Positions 25,175 through 33,639 of a DNA stretch of 64,000 nucleotides are shown piece after piece (position 1 is the stretch's first letter; the number at the start of each line of letters is the position of its first letter). The notes below the pieces were generated by a model. The model was given only the letters and a program-made list of their open reading frames with translations. It was not told where the DNA came from and ran no database searches. The stretch is from JASSUD01 sp031963045. GTDB taxonomy: Bacteria > Pseudomonadota > Gammaproteobacteria > Burkholderiales > Burkholderiaceae. The DNA is taken from assembly GCA_031963045.1 (NCBI GenBank), contig JASSUK010000015.1:124001-188000 (forward strand), in the 5' to 3' direction. Both the position numbers and the translations under genes were made by a program.

Positions 25175-26602
25175 ATGGGAAAGATACAGCAGAGTACAGT
25201 TACCTCCACCGTGTCAAGCAATATACATCCTGCTCCTTCTAACAAGCGCAAAGCTAATGCACAAGGAACGCACAAGAATCAATCGAAGCGGCTAAATACT
25301 ATATCGGCTATACGAGAGCTGGATACATCGCATAGCTCCTTCACTAGCGGTACCAATTTTTCATTGCCCGCAAAGACTTCTGCACCATTACACACAGTTA
25401 TACAGAACACTCCTGGCCCAGGTAGTTTACAGCCCAATACGCGGCCCAAACATTTTCAAAACGGCGCAAATGATCTAGACATTTATCGGAACGGATTGCC
25501 TGAACAAAATGCACTATATCCGTTGAGCCCCATATATTTAAATAACACCCCTTCTACTGAAGGCAGTGTATCTGTATTTAATTCCACGCCGACTACAATA
25601 GATCCAGAATTAGCTCTTTTAAAGGAATTTCTATTTTTAGATCAGGACTTTAATTCTTTTCCACTTGCATCGCCTGACATACATCGGAGCGGATTTCCCG
25701 AACAAAATGCACTGGATCCCTTGAGCCCCATATATTTAAATAACGCCCCTTCTACTGAAGGCAGCATATCTGCATCTAATTCCACGCCGATTACAGTAGA
25801 TCCAGAATTAGCTTTTTTAACTGAACTTCTACTTTCCGACCAGGACTTTAATTCTTTTCCACTTACATCACCTGACATACAGCATACTTCAAATATTAAT
25901 TTTCAAACATCAATAGAACCTAATTCTTCTAATTCTTATATACCAGAATACGCATCTTCAATTTCTACAGAAATTCTATCCACACCACTATCTTTTATAC
26001 CTTCAGATATAAATGAATTGCCTCAGACCATATCATCTACTACCTTATTTGATTCATCCCATAATCAAGATTTTTATGCTTCACCGCCAAGGCGGCCATC
26101 CCAAAATAATGTACAGCCTCCCATTTATATTGATGACATAGAAATCTCAGTCACTCCACCTATTGAAAAAAATACACCTATTCAATTATTACATTCAGAA
26201 TCAAAAACGCAAAAAAAACAGAAAAAACCGTTGACGGTTCCATCTAATTTACTAAATACATCACAAGAAATTCAAGACGGAATTGAAAATATATTTAAAA
26301 AAACAGAAAATATGGGTACACCCTCATTTAAAAGAGAAATAGAAAAATTTATAAATGGAAAATGGTATAAAAAATTTCTGTATGAGAAAAAAAATTGTAC
26401 CCATAACCCTCAACATCATTCACAGGAATTTATATATATTATTATTTGCATGGGGAATGCGATAAAAAATCATGAAAACAATAAACCAGAAAAGAACTAT
26501 ATTGCTCCAGGAATACTCGGAGGGATTTTTGGATTTTCAAAACGTAATGTGAAAATTTGGACAGAAAAATATTCTATGCCGCAATTGAAAAAACTTTCCT
26601 GA
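25175..26602 (+). CDS. unknown 475-aa low-complexity protein with 66-residue tandem repeats
   Basis: No family is recognised. The N-terminus carries a bipartite basic motif resembling a nuclear localisation signal (NKRKANAQ...KNQSKR, residues 23-39). Two near-identical 66-residue repeats follow (102-167 and 168-233), each D-I-x-R-x-G-x-PEQNAL-x-PLSPIYLNN-x-PSTEG and ending LLxDQDFNSFPL-x-SP; a third copy starts at 234 and breaks off. The middle is Ser/Thr/Asn/Pro rich and acidic. The C-terminal 80 residues are basic, with a possible helix-turn-helix (GFSKRNVKIWTEKY). AT-rich. The start is taken at 25175; an ATG at 25157 is also possible. The layout parallels the 15331 protein. Confidence 0.68.
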   Translation: MGKIQQSTVTSTVSSNIHPAPSNKRKANAQGTHKNQSKRLNTISAIRELDTSHSSFTSGTNFSLPAKTSAPLHTVIQNTPGPGSLQPNTRPKHFQNGANDLDIYRNGLPEQNALYPLSPIYLNNTPSTEGSVSVFNSTPTTIDPELALLKEFLFLDQDFNSFPLASPDIHRSGFPEQNALDPLSPIYLNNAPSTEGSISASNSTPITVDPELAFLTELLLSDQDFNSFPLTSPDIQHTSNINFQTSIEPNSSNSYIPEYASSISTEILSTPLSFIPSDINELPQTISSTTLFDSSHNQDFYASPPRRPSQNNVQPPIYIDDIEISVTPPIEKNTPIQLLHSESKTQKKQKKPLTVPSNLLNTSQEIQDGIENIFKKTENMGTPSFKREIEKFINGKWYKKFLYEKKNCTHNPQHHSQEFIYIIICMGNAIKNHENNKPEKNYIAPGILGGIFGFSKRNVKIWTEKYSMPQLKKLS

Positions 26603-26661
26603 TCATCATGGGCTATAATGAATAAAATAAATTACCCCGTGCTCTATAGAAAAAAACCTAT

Positions 26662-28161
26662 TCAAATACCCTGCTCAAACACCGCGATAGATTCCACATG
26701 AGAGGTATGCGGAAACATATTGATTACCCCGGCGCCTTGCAATATATAGCCCCCTTCATGCACCAGAAAACCGGCATCACGCGCTAAGGTAGCGGGGTTA
26801 CAGGAGACATATACGATACGTTTTGGCATTGCATTACGGGCTGTTTCTGAGAGGTTTTTGCAGGCTATAAGCGCTTTGATTACGGCTAGGGCGCCATCGC
26901 GTGGGGGGTCGATTAGCCATTTGTCGAAGGGGCCGAGTGCGGCTAGTTCTTCGGGAGTAATTTCAAATAAATTACGGCATTCAAAGGTGGTGTGTTGGTC
27001 CACGCCATTGAGTTTTGCATTTTCAAAAGCGCGTTGTGTCAGCGATGCATTGCCTTCAATACCAACCACCGATCTTGCACGTTTGGCAAGCGGGAGGGTG
27101 AAATTGCCCATACCGCAAAAGAGGTCTAATACACGTTCATTAGGTTGAAGGTGTAAAAGTTGTACCGCACGGTGTACCAACGAGCGGTTTATCGCCACAT
27201 TGACTTGTGTAAAATCCGTGGGCTTGAAGGGCATGCGGATATTGAATTCTGGCAGCGTATAGGCCAGTTCTTTGTGTATGGCTTTTGGAGCGTCTGTCCC
27301 TTCTTCTATAGCCAGCTCTTTGGAAGATAATGCTTCTTCAGACGGCGTCCATGGAAAAGCGGAGTCGGGGCCCTTGGGCTGCAGCCAGAATTGCACGGCA
27401 TGGTGTTTGGCAAATGCGTGGAGTTGTAACTCGTCGGCTGGGTTCAGGTTTTGCAATATTCGAAGCACTAAAACAATTACCCCCTCACCCACCGCTACTT
27501 CAATCTGAGGAAGCTGATCTCGAATAGATAAATTGGCAATGAGTGTGCGTAAAGGCACGAGCAATGCAGAGACTTCGGGCGTCAAAATTAAGCAGGATGT
27601 CATATCCGCCACATAGCTGCGCCCACGCTCATGAAAACCTACAAGCACCCCACCCTTTTTGATGACGTGGCGTACGGTCAACCGCGCACGTGAGCGATAT
27701 CCCCAATCTGGGCCATGCTGTGGGCGAAACAAGACTTGCGGGCGTAGTTTAGCGAGATGCCATAGTTTGTCTTCCAATGCGCGCTGTTTCATCGCTACTT
27801 GGGCTTTGGCATCTATATGCTGCATCGAGCAGCCGCCACAAATTCCAAAAAAGGCACAACGGGGAGTGACTCTAGAAGCACTGGCCTGTATTATTTTCTC
27901 TACACGCGCTTTTTCAAAGGTGGGTTTTTTACGGTAGCTAGAATAGCGCACGCGCTCGCCAGGCAAAGCACCTTCAACAAAAATAACTTTTGCAGACTCA
28001 CCAAGCGCATCCTTTACACGCCCCACCCCTGCAGCGCCTTCAAGATCTAATGAATCTATATCTATGATGTGATCTGGAAGCACCCCTCCTGCTGGCACGG
28101 TGGCAGGTGCAGGCTTAGAAGTAGCAGAGGGGACGAGAGGAATGTGAGCGCAATCAGACAT
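26662..28161 (-). CDS. rlmD: 23S rRNA (uracil-1939-C5)-methyltransferase
   Basis: SAM-dependent methyltransferase of the RumA/TrmA family, 499 residues. A TRAM domain is followed by a 4Fe-4S cluster motif (C102-x5-C108-x2-C111, CAFFGICGGC). The C-terminal Rossmann domain contains VLDLFCGMGNFTLPLA and the catalytic cysteine motif VYVSCNPATLARD. The ATG at 28161 is preferred over an in-frame TTG at 28170. There are a few extra residues between domains (near 280-300). It is transcribed after the exonuclease gene with a 54-bp gap. Confidence 0.95.
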   Translation of the reverse strand: MSDCAHIPLVPSATSKPAPATVPAGGVLPDHIIDIDSLDLEGAAGVGRVKDALGESAKVIFVEGALPGERVRYSSYRKKPTFEKARVEKIIQASASRVTPRCAFFGICGGCSMQHIDAKAQVAMKQRALEDKLWHLAKLRPQVLFRPQHGPDWGYRSRARLTVRHVIKKGGVLVGFHERGRSYVADMTSCLILTPEVSALLVPLRTLIANLSIRDQLPQIEVAVGEGVIVLVLRILQNLNPADELQLHAFAKHHAVQFWLQPKGPDSAFPWTPSEEALSSKELAIEEGTDAPKAIHKELAYTLPEFNIRMPFKPTDFTQVNVAINRSLVHRAVQLLHLQPNERVLDLFCGMGNFTLPLAKRARSVVGIEGNASLTQRAFENAKLNGVDQHTTFECRNLFEITPEELAALGPFDKWLIDPPRDGALAVIKALIACKNLSETARNAMPKRIVYVSCNPATLARDAGFLVHEGGYILQGAGVINMFPHTSHVESIAVFEQGI

Positions 28162-28215
28162 CAGAATCAAAAGAAAAAGTCAAAAAATAGAGGAAATCGC
28201 TTGTTAAAAGCTCTT

Positions 28216-29004
28216 TTATGGCGAACTCCAAGCTTGTAAATACTCGGCCCAATGAGGTTCCGACTCCGCAGCTAAAGTTTCACGCACGCAGGCTAATTCT
28301 TGTTCATAGGTTTTTTGTGTAAAACGCCCTCGCATCAGCTCAAACCGTGCATATAGCAAATAGGTATTCACCACATCGGTTTCGCAATACTGGCGAATCT
28401 CATTGATTTTTCCAGCTTGAAAAGCAGGCCATACTTGGCTGCCATCCATACCGAGTTTGCCTGGAAAGCCTAGTAATTTAGCAAGCGAATCCAGTGGTGC
28501 ATAGGCTTTAGGCTGATAGAGCGCTAAGTGATCCATTAAATCAAGGTGGCGTGAATGATAGCGGTTTAAGTAGTTATTCCACTTAAAATCGCGATCATCT
28601 TCACCTGCATCCCAATATCTGGGAGCAGCAATACCATGCAGTAGTGCCCGATAATGCAAGACAGGAAAATCAAAACCGCCTCCATTCCAAGACACAATCT
28701 GAGGGGTATATTTTTCGATAATACGAAAAAAAGACTCAATCAATACCGCTTCAGAATCATCAGGCTCTCCTAAAGATCGCACGCGAAAGGTGTTTTGATT
28801 GCGAAATACGCACGAAATCGCCACGATACGTTGCACAGGCAGCGGCAAAAAATCAGTCCCTGATTTTTCACGCCGTGCTTGCTGCGCACGCTGCACAATC
28901 TCGTCATCAGAGAGTTCTGCAACCTGCGTGTCAGAAGCCTCTAACACACGCAAACCCTTTGCATCAGGAATCGTTTCAATATCAAAAACTAGAACAGGAG
29001 TCAT
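28216..29004 (-). CDS. 3'-5' exonuclease, PolB-like RNase H fold
   Basis: 262-residue DEDD-type exonuclease related to the proofreading domain of DNA polymerase B. It begins TPVLVFDIETIPDA, carrying the first D-x-E pair; VSWNGGGFDFPVL carries the second acidic motif and the C-terminal YCETDVVNTYLL carries the third. Burkholderia genomes encode the same protein beside rlmD. The ATG at 29004 is preferred over a TTG upstream. The likely role is DNA repair or end trimming, but no specific function is established. Confidence 0.88.
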   Translation of the reverse strand: MTPVLVFDIETIPDAKGLRVLEASDTQVAELSDDEIVQRAQQARREKSGTDFLPLPVQRIVAISCVFRNQNTFRVRSLGEPDDSEAVLIESFFRIIEKYTPQIVSWNGGGFDFPVLHYRALLHGIAAPRYWDAGEDDRDFKWNNYLNRYHSRHLDLMDHLALYQPKAYAPLDSLAKLLGFPGKLGMDGSQVWPAFQAGKINEIRQYCETDVVNTYLLYARFELMRGRFTQKTYEQELACVRETLAAESEPHWAEYLQAWSSP

Positions 29005-29382
29005 TATATTTGGCAAAAGAGCTTAGGGCATGCCCTAGCGGTTAGCTGGAAAAAAACTTAGGCCATAGTACAAAGCACTGCTCCTTTTTGGAAGAAAAAT
29101 TCGTACTCTCCCCCATCTTTTCACATTCCATACTTGAATTCTCCATCTTTTTGATAAAACCAAATACATTAAATCACATACTCAAGGAGATCAAAAATGG
29201 ACTGGAGTTTTTTGCAATGATCATATCGTCTCTTGGGAAAACAGGATCAGGGTCATGCCCAAATAGGCGAAATATTCAGGTCAATATCGGGTATACGCGC
29301 CACTTCTGAGGCATATAAGATCCTTAGAAGGAAGATAAATAAGACGTATTCGCAGGTGTATCTCGAGAGGAGTGCCTGGATA
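29005..29382. other. intergenic stretch with a family A footprint
   Basis: Holds TAGGGCATGCCCTA at 29024-29037 and otherwise AT-rich sequence. A short plus frame at 29088-29309 has no family match and is not annotated. Confidence 0.45.
29024..29037. repeat. family A footprint, perfect 14-bp palindrome
   Basis: TAGGGCATGCCCTA: the left and right outer ends of family A fused with no core between them. Confidence 0.75.
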
Positions 29383-30855
29383 ATGACAAGCGTGAATGCT
29401 GATGAGCCTCATACAGATGTAACTAATTGCTATATAGGGGCCCCAGCTAGTGCAACAAGCAGTCGTGCCCCCTTGACATCTGCCAGTGATGATACGCTGA
29501 TCGATAGAAGAGAAATAGAAGATCAAGCTAGTCAGAGCAATACCTCCGCAGAATCTGAAAAAACCATTGAATCCATAGAGGCATTTTTATTTCCAGAGCT
29601 TGCAGATGAAGATTTCCCAAAAGCAGTATTGAGTCTGGACTATATCGATAAGCTTTTGAACGCAACTACCGATATACATGCCCATGAGAAACTCCAGAAG
29701 ACACTAAGCAATTTGTCTAAATGGTTTCTAAAAAATAATGAAACGGTTTATACCTCATGGGAAAAAAGGCTAGTCCTATCTTCCAATCAACGTGCTTCTG
29801 TTAAAGAGAGCCTGCAGAAGGCCAGCAGACTGCTAAGTGTTGTATGGCAAATCTGCAAGGATCTACAACATATCCAAAATGAAATAGAATGGATTAAAGC
29901 ATCTATTCCTACTACTTCATTAGATGCAGCAGAATACAAAGAAGTAGATGTACTGCCTGAAGCATTTACTAAGACTTTATTATGGAATCTGGAATCCTGT
30001 ATTAAAACGCATACCGAAAATATAGACAGTATGCAAGGCAAGATAGAAGAGTACATGGACCTCACCAAGGAGTTCCTAGAGCTTGAAGAAAATATCGCGC
30101 CTAAACCTGGCCTGACCGACCGGGTTTCTTTTATATTGACGACCTTGCCCAGTTTATTAGGTGGAGCAATAACAGCCATAGCCTATGTTTTTGGAGCCAC
30201 GGCTGTATTAACTCTTATCCCTGTAAGCGTGGGTATAATAACATCTTGTATTTCTGCAGCATTGTATGTATTAAACGTATCAAAATTCATTCCCGCCGAG
30301 AAGATTCGGCAAGTTACTGAGGAGAGGAAGGAACTCGTAGAGTCCGTCTTTCCCCCAGTATTAGATTTACTAAGAAAGGCAAATAAAATGAATAGTGTAG
30401 GAAGTGGCGGTAGTACTAATGGATCACTACCGGCAACGAGTGCAATAGTATATGCATTTAACAAGCCGATTAAAGAAGATACGGCTGCTATTCTTAATAA
30501 ATTAGAGGCTATTGAAGCCAACCAAAGAAGACAAGAAGAGCATCAACAAAAACTAGCCAAAGATGTAGCTCCTCTTCTAAGATCCCGCACCACCTCTATC
30601 AATTCTATAAATTCTAATTCTTCCAGCAGCTCTGAACCTCTGACTATTGGACGGCCAGATTCTCGTTCGAATAGCCCGGAAATCGCGGAACTTAGGAAAG
30701 CGAATGCAGAACTTCAGCAAGAAGTGACCGAATTAAAAACTGCGCTTACGGATGTAAAGCAAGAAATGACTGCAGGGCAAGAAGCAATCAGTAGACAACT
30801 GGCAGCACAAAATGCACTTTTTGAACGCTTTCTAGCTGCTAACCAAAAAAATTAA
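29383..30855 (+). CDS. unknown 490-aa protein with central membrane helices and C-terminal coiled coil
   Basis: No family is recognised. It starts MTSVNADEPHTDVTNCYIG with an AGAGGAG site 10 bases upstream; the frame extends to a TTG at 29233 but without support. The first 240 residues are helical and acidic. Two or three adjacent hydrophobic segments lie near residues 243-302 (LLGGAITAIAYVFGATAVL, VGIITSCISAALYVLNV). The C-terminal third contains a Ser/Asn-rich linker and a coiled coil (ELRKANAELQQEVTELKTAL, then QLAAQNALFERFLAANQ). No signal peptide. The architecture resembles membrane-inserting secreted proteins of intracellular bacteria, but that is only an impression from layout. Confidence 0.65.
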   Translation: MTSVNADEPHTDVTNCYIGAPASATSSRAPLTSASDDTLIDRREIEDQASQSNTSAESEKTIESIEAFLFPELADEDFPKAVLSLDYIDKLLNATTDIHAHEKLQKTLSNLSKWFLKNNETVYTSWEKRLVLSSNQRASVKESLQKASRLLSVVWQICKDLQHIQNEIEWIKASIPTTSLDAAEYKEVDVLPEAFTKTLLWNLESCIKTHTENIDSMQGKIEEYMDLTKEFLELEENIAPKPGLTDRVSFILTTLPSLLGGAITAIAYVFGATAVLTLIPVSVGIITSCISAALYVLNVSKFIPAEKIRQVTEERKELVESVFPPVLDLLRKANKMNSVGSGGSTNGSLPATSAIVYAFNKPIKEDTAAILNKLEAIEANQRRQEEHQQKLAKDVAPLLRSRTTSINSINSNSSSSSEPLTIGRPDSRSNSPEIAELRKANAELQQEVTELKTALTDVKQEMTAGQEAISRQLAAQNALFERFLAANQKN

Positions 30856-31194
30856 TATTAATAACTAATATTACGCAAGCTATAGAACAGCGAGTAATTT
30901 ATAGGAAAGCGTAAAGGTTAAAGGCAGGTGGTATGCATATTGGCGTTTGTGCGTCACCGCCAATCTATATTGAGGTGTAGGTTGGTGGTGACGAAGGAAC
31001 CCCAACATGCATACCACCTGCCTTTCGAATACCTGCGTAACATCTATCGGATTGATCAATTTTGATAAGAATGTGCGCTAAAACCAAGATTTATTATTTG
31101 GATAAATCCGCCAATTCTTACAAATCTGCTAATCACCTGATTCCCATGCTTCATGTTGTGTTTATATTCTCCGTCTTTAAAAAGATAGATAAGG
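30856..31194. other. intergenic stretch dominated by an inverted B pair
   Basis: No gene is supported. It contains the inverted family B pair described separately. The sequence from 31030 to 31194 probably precedes the truncation point of the WD40 relic. Confidence 0.5.
30923..31023. repeat. large inverted repeat made of two family B copies
   Basis: GGCAGGTGGTATGCAT at the left end is matched exactly by its reverse complement at the right end. In between lie a plus B copy with a CGTTTGTGCGTCACC loop and a minus copy with the GACGAAGGAACCCC loop. The outer 16-bp arms are perfect although the inner halves differ. Confidence 0.85.
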
Positions 31195-31788
31195 AACACG
31201 ACGGACACACATTAACCGGACATACCAACGTTGTGACGAGCGTGGTGTATTCACCAAGCGGGACACAGATTGCCTCGGGCAGTGCGAACACTACGTACGA
31301 TGCGGCTGTGGGACGCACACACCGGCCAGTGCCTGTACGTGATTCAAGATTTTAATGGGGTAGTCGAGAGCGTAGCCTGGCAAGAGACTGCCGAAGGCTC
31401 ATACCTGGTGACAGGTAGCCACGATAAATCAGTGCGGCAGTGGGAGATCAAAAAAGACAAAGATGGCTATAAAGCGCTACTGCACTGGAGCTCAGGGCAT
31501 GAAGAGTTAGCTGTAGCAGATACCTTAATCGAAGGGGTACAAGGCTTAAGCGAAGTCAATCACAAGCTTTTAGAGCAACGTGGGGCCGTGGGCGAACCAC
31601 TATCGCTAAGTGAAACAAATAAAAAGACCGGCAGCCTTCCCTCCCTCGAGCCTAACTCGAAGCCATCGCCAGATCGTGAGACGTTAGACCCTAGCGCTGC
31701 CTTGGTTGAACCCATCCTGTCCACTGGCGAGCCGACTCGGTCACTTCCGTCAATAAACGAGCGGCTCTTAGCCTCTCATCTTGCTTGA
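31195..31788 (+). pseudogene. WD40-repeat protein relic, 5'-truncated and frameshifted
   Basis: The first frame reads GHTLTGHTNVVTSVVYSPSG and TQIASGSAN, a clear WD40 blade. The next frame continues MRLWDAHTGQCLYVIQDFN, VAWQETAEGSYLVTGSHDKS and VRQWEIKKD. The frames join at a tandem TACGTACG (31292-31299); removing one TACG restores ANTTMRLW in a single frame. Upstream sequence is not WD40-like, so the gene has lost its 5' part and what remains is the C-terminal end plus a roughly 110-residue polar tail to the stop at 31788. Such proteins are usually large NTPase-WD40 or scaffold proteins. Confidence 0.85.
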
Positions 31789-32325
31789 GCACACATGATG
31801 TAATCGCGCAATGGTTAAGATTTTGGTTAATAAATATGCGCTCTCGATTCTTGTTACTAACAGCTAACGAGGGCGCAAAAATGCTTTAACAGCAACCAGT
31901 CGACACTTATATATTTTGAGGCTAAAAGACCCAAATCACTCAGACACTCAAAAATTGATTAGCACCAGCTCGATATTTTACCTAAGCTAACCCTCTCACT
32001 ATTTGTACATATGCTTCTTATGCAGTTGAAAATAAATGATTTTCTCTAACAGAAATATTGGACGATTTTTGAGATTCTATTTTATGTTGTGCAGATAGAA
32101 GCTGTACTTGGCGGGGTCGTCCTTTTGCTTCTTTAAGCATGGTGGGCTGTATGTCAAAATTTCCAGTACAGCTTATGACTGATAATTTTTCTTGTAGGCG
32201 CTATTTTTTTACAATGCTGGTTTAGGCTGCTTGTATAAGTTGGTGGCGTACATGTTGGGGTTCCTTCGTCGCCCCCAACCTACCGTTCACTACCGCTATT
32301 TAGCTTTATTGAGATTGAGGCCACT
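31789..32325. other. gene-poor stretch with a possible minus-strand relic and a family B repeat
   Basis: The minus strand from about 32190 to 32018 is open and reads LSVISCTGNFDIQPTMLKEA followed by KGRPRQVQLLSAQHKIES to a TAA at 32018. An ATG at 32140 would give 40 residues. No family is recognised; it could be the last part of a decayed gene. A family B copy lies at 32240-32287. Nothing else was seen. Confidence 0.35.
32240..32287 (+). repeat. family B repeat downstream of rpoS
   Basis: GGTGGCGTACATGTTGGGG, TTCCTTCGTCGCC, CCCAACCTACCG. It is in the 3' region of rpoS, 39 bp past its stop. Confidence 0.8.
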
Positions 32326-33372
32326 CTATAAAAGCGCATCTTTTTGGATGCCATGGGCTACAAAATAGCGCCGGAGCCAGAGTAAGGCTTCGTGGTGTAG
32401 CTGGCGAACTTGTTCTTGTTTTAAGCCCATGTCTTCCGCTAGTTTCTCAAGTGTTAGTGTTTCATGTTCCTCTAAGCCAAAGCGTCTTTCAATCACATAG
32501 CGGTGCTTTTCTGGCATGCGCGCTAGCCACAGATGTACTAGCAGCTCAAGTTCATGGTAGCGGGCGGATACTTCAGGGGAAAGGTCGGCATCAACGGACA
32601 AGAAGTCGAGCAGGCTGTTTGCAGGGTTGAGCTCAAGAGGTGCATCTAGGGAGGTGGTGCGTTCATTGAGAGCGAGGATATCGATGATTTCTTTTTGCGT
32701 TTTACCAGTCAGATCCGCAATATCATCCATGCTCGCTTCAATGGGCTCACCAGGGCCTGCTTTATGGAGCAGTTTTTCGATATACCGCTTGGCGCGCAAT
32801 ACTTGATTAAGTTCGCGTAAAACATGTACAGGTAGGCGTACTGTACGCGCCTGATTCATAATGGCCCGTTCAATATTTTGCCGAATCCACCAGGTTGCAT
32901 AGGTTGAAAAACGAAACCCACGCCAAGGATCAAATTTCTCAAGCCCATATATTAGGCCAATATTGCCCTCTTCAATGAGATCAAGGAGCGTGAGGCCTCG
33001 ATGCAGGTAATTTTTTGCAATACTGACTACCAACCGCAAATTGCGCTCAATCATTATTTGCCGCGCAGCAAAATTACCTTCTTTGGCTTGCACCGCATAG
33101 TCATATTCTTGTTGTGCAGTTAATAGCGGCACGACGCTGATTTTGCGTAAATATCCTTGGATCGTATCTGTGCCAGGGTCTGCAGGTATGGCTACCCTAG
33201 AAGAAATCGGTTCATCTTCTTCATTTTGCGTCTCATCGAAACCTTTACCTAGAGCATCACTGTCGATTTGCTCTTGCGGTTCTAGCAAATCAAAATTTTC
33301 TTCTTGCTCTGGTAAGTCCGGCTCCAATCCGTCTTCGATGTCATCGAATTCTTCCTCTTGCGCACTCTGCAT
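32326..33372 (-). CDS. rpoS: RNA polymerase sigma factor RpoS, divergent region 4
   Basis: Stationary-phase/stress sigma factor, 348 residues. An acidic N-terminal tail precedes region 1.2 (DTIQGYLRKISVVPLLTAQQE). Region 2 is well conserved (NLRLVVSIAKNYLHRG, LLDLIEEGNIGLIYGLEKFD, FRFSTYATWWIRQNIERAI), as is the start of region 3 (VRLPVHVLRELN). Region 4.2 reads LKQEQVRQLHHEALLWLRRY where the family has LTRERVRQIQVEALRRLR, so two arginines of the recognition helix are glutamine. Identity is fixed by the surE-pcm-nlpD-rpoS gene order. The family B cluster upstream makes up most of its leader. Confidence 0.9.
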   Translation of the reverse strand: MQSAQEEEFDDIEDGLEPDLPEQEENFDLLEPQEQIDSDALGKGFDETQNEEDEPISSRVAIPADPGTDTIQGYLRKISVVPLLTAQQEYDYAVQAKEGNFAARQIMIERNLRLVVSIAKNYLHRGLTLLDLIEEGNIGLIYGLEKFDPWRGFRFSTYATWWIRQNIERAIMNQARTVRLPVHVLRELNQVLRAKRYIEKLLHKAGPGEPIEASMDDIADLTGKTQKEIIDILALNERTTSLDAPLELNPANSLLDFLSVDADLSPEVSARYHELELLVHLWLARMPEKHRYVIERRFGLEEHETLTLEKLAEDMGLKQEQVRQLHHEALLWLRRYFVAHGIQKDALL

Positions 33373-33450
33373 CCAATAACCTTTGTTTAATTTTTTATTG
33401 AATCGAAGCCGAGCATATTGCTTAAGCCTGGGCTAAAGATGATTACAAGT

Positions 33451-33635
33451 CAGCGGTGTGCATGTTGGGGAACATTGCCCACCACCAACCTACCATTCGC
33501 TGTAGGTTGGTGGTGAGGTACGAACCCCAACATGATGAGCGCTGTCCTTTTAAAACCTGCGTATGCATTTCACAAGCGATGATTAAAAGTCAGTGGTGTG
33601 CATGTTGGGGTTCCTTCGTCACCACCAACCTACCG
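33451..33635. repeat. cluster of three family B repeats between rpoS and nlpD
   Basis: Plus copy 33451-33494 (loop GGGGAACATTGCCCACC), minus copy 33501-33540 (loop GAGGTACGAACCCC) and plus copy 33591-33635 (loop GGGGTTCCTTCGTCACC). The first two form an inverted pair 6 bp apart. Between copies 2 and 3 is AAAACCTGCGTATGCATTTC, found beside other B copies (54430, 47180). The cluster fills the rpoS leader. Confidence 0.88.
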
Positions 33636-33639
33636 TTCG

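Noticed and set aside
29088..29309. 73-codon plus-strand frame before the 490-aa protein
   Set aside because: No ribosome-binding site or recognisable motif; it overlaps the leader of a better-supported gene.
310..33635. Repeated B units as a possible CRISPR array
   Set aside because: Copies are scattered, in both orientations, with irregular spacing and no cas genes.
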